This document shows positions 60,291 to 64,000 of a stretch of 64,000 bases of DNA, piece after piece. Made by a program: the position numbers and the translations under genes. Positions within the stretch are counted from its first letter, which is position 1; each line of letters starts with the position of its first letter. Below the pieces are notes generated by a model, which worked only from the letters and a program-made list of their open reading frames with translations, did not search any database and was not told where the DNA came from. The stretch lies in contig NZ_JAFBEE010000009.1 of NCBI RefSeq assembly GCF_016908555.1, positions 1 through 64,000 of the forward strand. The letters are read 5' to 3'. Source of the DNA: Alkaliphilus hydrothermalis. GTDB lineage: Bacteria > Bacillota > Clostridia > Peptostreptococcales > Natronincolaceae.

Positions 60291-60488
60291 ATGAAAAAGG
60301 ATATTCATCCAGAGGTTAATGAGATAGAAGTACACTGTGCTTGTGGCAACAGCTTCAAGAGTATCTCAACTAAGAAGGAACTTAGAGTAGAAATTTGCTC
60401 AGAATGCCATCCTTTCTATACTGGTAAGCAAAAAACAGTTGAAAAAGGTGGACGTGTTGAGAAGTTCAACAAGAAATTCGGTATGTAA
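60291..60488 (+). CDS. rpmE: Ribosomal protein L31 (zinc-binding type)
   Basis: This 65-residue large-subunit protein has MKKDIHPEVNEIEVHCACGN and RVEICSECHPFYTGKQKTVE. The four Cys of CAC and CSEC form the zinc site, so it is the C+ form. ATG 60291 is chosen, 7 bases after AGAGGTG; a GTG at 60282 overlaps that site. It ends in a terminator. Confidence 0.96.
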   Translation: MKKDIHPEVNEIEVHCACGNSFKSISTKKELRVEICSECHPFYTGKQKTVEKGGRVEKFNKKFGM

Positions 60489-60510
60489 TCATTTACTAAG
60501 AAAAGAATTT

Positions 60511-60548
60511 ATCAAGGTTGGAAGAAAACTTCTGACCTTGATTTTTTT
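60511..60548 (+). terminator. Rho-independent terminator
   Basis: ATCAAGGT and ACCTTGAT form the outer stem, with inner GGAAG/CTTCT, followed by TTTTTT. Confidence 0.85.
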
Positions 60549-60652
60549 CGTAGACTATTAGTCTCAATTAATGACAAACGAGAAAACCTACTTTATTATT
60601 AAGCTGTTTTAAACTATAATTAATTGTAGTAAAGCTGAGGGAGGAAAATATA

Positions 60653-61243
60653 GTGGTCGACATTATGGAATATTCAAAGATTGGCAGTATAGAAATTATT
60701 GTAGGTCCTATGTATGCTGGTAAAAGTGAAGAACTTATTAGACGGATCAACCGTGCCCAGATAGCAGAATTAAAAGTTTTGGCCTTTAAGCCCAAAATCG
60801 ATCAGAGATATTCCAGTGACTGTATAGCTTCCCATAACGGAAAGCAAACCCCCTGTATACCAATCGAAACAACTGATGCAATGCTGGAGATTATAGAGAA
60901 AGAAGAATTTGATGTCCTTGCAATAGATGAAATACAGTTTTTTGATGAAAAAATTATAGAAGCCTGTCAAAGGGTGGCAGATCAAGGAAAACGGGTAATC
61001 TGCTCTGGTCTTGACATGGATTTCAAAGCGGAACCCTTTAAGATTGTACCAGCAATGATGGCAATCGCAGAGCATGTCATGAAGCTGACAGCCATCTGCA
61101 TGGTGTGTAAGGACCCAGCCACTAGAACCCAACGTCTAGTAAATGGACAACCTGCAAAATATACAGATCCCATTATCCTAGTAGGGGCAAAGGAAGCCTA
61201 TGAGGCAAGATGTCGTAAGTGTCATGAGATTGTAAAGCGATAA
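60653..61243 (+). CDS. tdk: Thymidine kinase
   Basis: This 196-residue type II thymidine kinase of the nucleotide salvage pathway has the P-loop at residues 18-25 (GPMYAGKS) and the catalytic Glu93 in AIDEIQFFDE. It has the lasso region CMVCKDPATRTQRLVNGQPA and zinc Cys pairs (CMVC and CRKC). GTG 60653 lies 8 bases after GGGAGG. Position after rpmE matches other Firmicutes, where prmC and prfA usually follow. Here the ars genes come next. Confidence 0.96.
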   Translation: MVDIMEYSKIGSIEIIVGPMYAGKSEELIRRINRAQIAELKVLAFKPKIDQRYSSDCIASHNGKQTPCIPIETTDAMLEIIEKEEFDVLAIDEIQFFDEKIIEACQRVADQGKRVICSGLDMDFKAEPFKIVPAMMAIAEHVMKLTAICMVCKDPATRTQRLVNGQPAKYTDPIILVGAKEAYEARCRKCHEIVKR

Positions 61244-61370
61244 ATGACTAAAATAATAAAAGACTAAAGGAATTATACTAAGAACACTACTAAAAAAATA
61301 GTTTTGAAATGAAAACCTTAAAATATGATAGATAAAGTACTTAGCATTAAAACTTATTGTTAAACTGTAG

Positions 61371-61401
61371 TGACCTCTGAGGATGATCTTGGGGGTCTTT
61401 T
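61371..61401 (+). terminator. Likely terminator after tdk
   Basis: GACCTC and GGGGTC form the stem, followed by TTTTGTTTTGG. The rest of the 61244-61500 gap shows no gene. Confidence 0.6.
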
Positions 61402-61505
61402 GTTTTGGCATTAAATCAATCATTGTCAAAAGAGATTAAAACACTTTGAAATATAAAAGACTAAATTACTAAGTAACTATAAAGGAATAGCAATAGAGAA
61501 AAGGA

Positions 61506-61534
61506 TTGACAAATACTTCACCAGATAATATTAT
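61506..61534 (+). promoter_or_regulatory. ars operon promoter 1
   Basis: TTGACA (61506-61511), then a 17-base spacer, then TATTAT (61529-61534). Confidence 0.8.
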
Positions 61535-61545
61535 ATTATTATGAA

Positions 61546-61575
61546 CACATACTCATATGGGTATATATACATATG
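61546..61575 (+). promoter_or_regulatory. Candidate ArsR operator
   Basis: CATACTCATATGGGTATATA, just after the -10, holds an imperfect inverted repeat (ATACTCATATGGGTAT). ArsR repressors bind such AT-rich dyads over the transcription start. The exact site is inferred. Confidence 0.55.
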
Positions 61576-61626
61576 AAAGAGGGGTAACCTCCTTCCTATT
61601 GATACTTATACTAAAGGAGGTGGAAC

Positions 61627-61974
61627 ATGGATAAATTAATTAATTTGTTTAGGGTGTTGTCTGATGAAACAAGAATGAGGATATTGGTTCTCTTATATCA
61701 TAGAAAATTATGTGTATGTCAAATGCAGGGGATATTGGGAGAAAGTCAGCCTAAGATCTCAAAGCATCTAGGCAAGCTGAGGGATATGAAGCTGGTAAAT
61801 GACGAAAGACAGGAGCAGTTTGTATTTTACTCTTTAAATCAAGACAACAGGATTCTTGGGGAAGTATTGAAGAACATAGTATTGGATATAGACGATTATT
61901 CGATTATAAAAAAGGATATTGAGGGGCTTCAAGAGGCTGAATCCTTTATCCTAAAGTTGGGTAAGGGTCTATAA
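61627..61974 (+). CDS. arsR: ArsR family arsenite-responsive repressor
   Basis: This 115-residue winged-helix repressor has VLSDETRMRILVLLYHRK, then Cys29-Val-Cys31 (LCVCQM) at the start of helix 3. This is the As(III) site of classical ArsR proteins. The recognition helix is ESQPKISKHLGKLRDMKLV. Arsenite binding releases it from the operator and opens its own operon. TAAAGGAGGTGG precedes the ATG. The permease follows at 37 bases. Confidence 0.95.
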   Translation: MDKLINLFRVLSDETRMRILVLLYHRKLCVCQMQGILGESQPKISKHLGKLRDMKLVNDERQEQFVFYSLNQDNRILGEVLKNIVLDIDDYSIIKKDIEGLQEAESFILKLGKGL

Positions 61975-62011
61975 ATTAATTATTATAAACTATAGTAGGT
62001 GGGTGATTGGA

Positions 62012-63028
62012 ATGAATTTAATAACTCAAGTGTTCACATTTTTAAGCGATCAATTATTAAAAATGACATGGCTCTTTCGATTAGTGGAAACTTTGGTTGA
62101 AAAAGTATTTGGCCTTTCTATTCAGGATAGAGTAGGCGGTAGTATACACTTCTTTATTTATGACACCATAAAGATATTTATCCTTCTATCTGTACTGATC
62201 TTTGCTATATCCTATATTCAAAGTTATTTTCCTCCTGAAAGAACGAAGAAAATATTGGGGGGAATCAAAGGGATAAAAGGAAATATACTAGGGGCATTAT
62301 TGGGAACGATTACTCCTTTTTGTAGCTGTTCTAGTATACCGATCTTTATAGGATTTACCGCTGCAGGGCTACCCTTGGGGATTACATTTTCATTTTTAAT
62401 ATCTTCACCATTGGTGGACTTAGCATCATTTCTACTGCTGATGTCCTTCTTTGGGGCGAAGATCGCAACAGCCTATGTGGTGGTGGGGCTGATACTGGCG
62501 GTAATTGGAGGAAGCTTGATCGATAGGCTAGGGCTTGAGAAATACGTAGAAGGATATGTTCGAGAGATACCAAATGTAGATGCTGAAATTCCAGAAATGA
62601 ATCGAAAACAAAGAATTTCCTATTCAAAAGATCAAGTTAAAGAAATTATCCATAGGGTGTGGCGCTATGTTTTAATTGGGGTTGGAATCGGTGCGGTAAT
62701 CCACAACTGGATTCCTCAATCAATGGTAGAGCAGTGGATAGGCTCCAACAATCCTTTTGCAGTACTATTGGCAACGATTATTGGGATACCTATGTATGCA
62801 GATATTTTTGGAACATTACCAATCGCAGAAGCTTTATTTATGAAGGGGGTAGGAGTTGGTACGATACTGGCCTTTATGATGGCGGTAACAGCTCTTTCCT
62901 TACCATCTATGATTATGCTAAGTAAAGTTGTGAAGCGTAAACTATTAGGAGTTTTTATTGGTATTGTGACTGCAGGAATACTGATTATAGGATATTTATT
63001 TAATGCTTTTGCATACTTCTTTATCTAA
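62012..63028 (+). CDS. ArsP-type (DUF318) organoarsenical/metal permease
   Basis: This 338-residue membrane protein has eight or more helices. The hallmark TPFCSCSSIPIFIGF holds Cys104 and Cys106, as in ArsP, the efflux permease for trivalent methyl and aromatic arsenicals. A second block, GIPMYADIFGTLPIAEAL, is typical of DUF318 permeases. A cytoplasmic loop rich in charges lies at about 185-215. ATG 62012 follows AGGTGGGTG by 6 bases. Its place after arsR supports an arsenic role. Related DUF318 proteins move other metals, so the substrate remains open. A terminator follows, and arsD/arsA have their own promoter. Confidence 0.88.
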   Translation: MNLITQVFTFLSDQLLKMTWLFRLVETLVEKVFGLSIQDRVGGSIHFFIYDTIKIFILLSVLIFAISYIQSYFPPERTKKILGGIKGIKGNILGALLGTITPFCSCSSIPIFIGFTAAGLPLGITFSFLISSPLVDLASFLLLMSFFGAKIATAYVVVGLILAVIGGSLIDRLGLEKYVEGYVREIPNVDAEIPEMNRKQRISYSKDQVKEIIHRVWRYVLIGVGIGAVIHNWIPQSMVEQWIGSNNPFAVLLATIIGIPMYADIFGTLPIAEALFMKGVGVGTILAFMMAVTALSLPSMIMLSKVVKRKLLGVFIGIVTAGILIIGYLFNAFAYFFI

Positions 63029-63089
63029 GCTTTCTTAAATATAATTAAAGTAAAATTCATTTGTCGTATAAATTGCAAAGATCATAGCA

Positions 63090-63133
63090 AACTCCGACTG
63101 TTAGTTTAAAGGACTAGTAGGCGGAGTTTTTTT
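63090..63133 (+). terminator. Rho-independent terminator
   Basis: AACTCCG pairs with CGGAGTT around a longer loop and is followed by TTTTT. Confidence 0.75.
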
Positions 63134-63242
63134 GACCCTAAGAAAACAATCTACCCTTGGGAGAAATCATTGGACATGGTGAAGAAAAGAGGTTCTTTCC
63201 CTTGAGAAGACTGAGACTTAGTAGTGATTGAATAAAGCAATA

Positions 63243-63316
63243 AGAGGAGGAAAATACTAAAATTATTAAAAAATCATTAGCATTAATTCTGTTGACATCA
63301 TATAGATGATATTCTA
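63243..63316 (+). pseudogene. Signal-peptide-like remnant
   Basis: Behind AGAGGAGG the frame reads TKIIKKSLALILLTSYR and stops. Its start codon position holds ACT rather than ATG. It looks like the first residues of a lost lipoprotein or exported protein, now overlapped by the second ars promoter. Weak evidence. Confidence 0.3.
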
Positions 63317-63329
63317 TACTTTAAGTATA
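63292..63329 (+). promoter_or_regulatory. ars promoter 2 with candidate operator
   Basis: TTGACA (63292-63297), a 17-base spacer and TATACT (63315-63320). The -10 lies inside the dyad TATACTTTAAGTATA (63315-63329). A repressor bound there would block RNA polymerase. Confidence 0.75.
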
Positions 63330-63401
63330 GATAATTATCGATATGTTCATGAGAATTAACAATTGAAAATTTTTTATGATAAATAAAAGGAGTGGAGTTA
63401 G

Positions 63402-63776
63402 ATGAAAAAAATGGTGATATTTGAACCAGCTATGTGTTGTTCTACAGGGGTTTGTGGCCCTTCGGTAGATCAAGAACTATTAAGGGTTTCTACTGTAATC
63501 AATAATCTAAAGAATAATGGAGTAACTGTGGAGAGACATAACCTAACCAGCAATCCTTTAATATTTGTTCAAAATACAGAGATAAATACAATGCTAGATC
63601 AAGAAGGCATTGAAATCCTACCAGTGGTGATGGTGGATGGGAAGGTTGTAAAAACGAAGGGATATCCAACAAACGAAGAATTTTCCTCATTTTTAGACGT
63701 GTCAGAAGACTGTTTAAAACCACCAAGTAAAAATGAATCTAAAGGATGTTGTGGTTCTGACGGTGGCTGTTGTTGA
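63402..63776 (+). CDS. arsD: Arsenic metallochaperone ArsD
   Basis: This 124-residue protein hands As(III) to the ArsA ATPase and can act as a weak repressor. It has the three metal-transfer Cys (12, 13 and 18 in AMCCSTGVCGP) and two C-terminal vicinal pairs (116-117 and 123-124 in GCCGSDGGCC). The thioredoxin-like core includes LPVVMVDGKVVKTKGYPTNE. AAAGGAGTGG precedes the ATG. It starts the second ars transcript, with arsA 24 bases on. Confidence 0.95.
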   Translation: MKKMVIFEPAMCCSTGVCGPSVDQELLRVSTVINNLKNNGVTVERHNLTSNPLIFVQNTEINTMLDQEGIEILPVVMVDGKVVKTKGYPTNEEFSSFLDVSEDCLKPPSKNESKGCCGSDGGCC

Positions 63777-63799
63777 AGCATAAAAGGAGATGAACTTGT

Positions 63800-64000
63800 A
63801 TGTTACTTAAAGACTTTGATATAGCAGATATTAACTTAACCAAATATTTATTCTTTACTGGTAAGGGTGGGGTTGGAAAGACCTCAACAGCCTGTGCTAT
63901 TGCAGTAGCTTTAGCTGATCAAGGTAAAAAAATAATGTTGATTAGTACCGATCCAGCTTCAAATCTTCAAGATGTTTTTAATACAGAACTCAATAACAAG
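63800..64000 (+). CDS. arsA: Arsenite-transporting ATPase ArsA (partial)
   Basis: This is the first 67 residues of ArsA, cut by the window edge. The deviant Walker A, residues 21-29, reads GKGGVGKTS in LFFTGKGGVGKTSTACAIAV. The switch region follows in MLISTDPASNLQDVF, as in the first nucleotide-binding half of ArsA. AAAAGGAGATG lies before the ATG. With ArsD it would power arsenite efflux. A partner ArsB or Acr3 permease, if present, lies beyond the window. Confidence 0.93.
   Translation, partial: MLLKDFDIADINLTKYLFFTGKGGVGKTSTACAIAVALADQGKKIMLISTDPASNLQDVFNTELNNK

Noticed and set aside
1..64000. rRNA or tRNA genes and a complete prophage
   Set aside because: No rRNA-like segments, tRNA cloverleaf ends or phage structural genes were recognised when reading the window.

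Overview
The window looks like the chromosome of a low-G+C, Gram-positive anaerobe of the Clostridia, most like Alkaliphilus and relatives. This is inferred from codon and base composition, strong AGGAGG ribosome sites, TTG starts, several S-layer-homology (SLH) surface proteins, c-di-GMP riboswitches, and a Bacillus/Clostridium-type tal-glpX-rho-rpmE-tdk order. No rRNA or tRNA gene was seen.

Layout. (1) 1-1.2 kb: a 5'-truncated group II intron (reverse transcriptase tail plus domains V/VI) and an IS66-type TnpA remnant. (2) 1.3-14.8 kb: an SLH protein, then a bacteriocin island. It holds two double-glycine peptides, a C39-peptidase ABC exporter, an HlyD-type partner, two membrane-anchored S41 peptidases, a CPBP membrane protein, two copies of an unrecognised about 160-residue protein, and small membrane peptides. 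The island is full of REP hairpins, two intact REP-associated transposases (RAYT) and two RAYT fragments. Truncated second copies of its own parts (S41 start, HlyD middle, SLH 3' end with terminator) show repeated duplication and deletion. (3) 15-32 kb: a cell-surface cluster. A class I c-di-GMP riboswitch precedes a secreted transglutaminase-like protein. A class II c-di-GMP riboswitch precedes a frameshifted beta-helix/SLH protein. Then come a TraB/GumN protein, a 1727-residue subtilase, an SLH protein and an FG-GAP lipoprotein. (4) 32-42.4 kb: a small secreted coiled-coil protein, an OmpR-type two-component system, a Gln-rich coiled-coil protein, bacteriohemerythrin, and an SLH protein paired with a 1771-residue secreted protein. 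(5) 42.4-55 kb: PRC-barrel, YihY, DUF368 (PopT-type), thiamine-binding, NERD, 5TM-LYT histidine kinase, a radical-SAM/DUF4130 DNA-metabolism pair, an LTA-synthase-like enzyme and an NSS transporter. (6) 55.4-61.2 kb: transaldolase, two tandem class II fructose bisphosphatases, rho, rpmE and tdk. (7) 61.5-64 kb: arsenic resistance genes arsR, an ArsP-type permease, arsD and the start of arsA, with two sigma-A promoters and likely operators.

The two most unusual items are as follows. First, a family of about 122-bp palindromic units (11 full or partial copies in three clusters, each just 3' of a gene) keeps fixed single-stranded blocks, while its inner stem, and once its outer stem, changes with compensation on both arms. 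Second, the bacteriocin island pairs class II-like peptides with S41 peptidases and an uncharacterised duplicated protein under a shared upstream motif. That motif recurs before the TraB/GumN gene. All family calls come from reading motifs; no database search was run.
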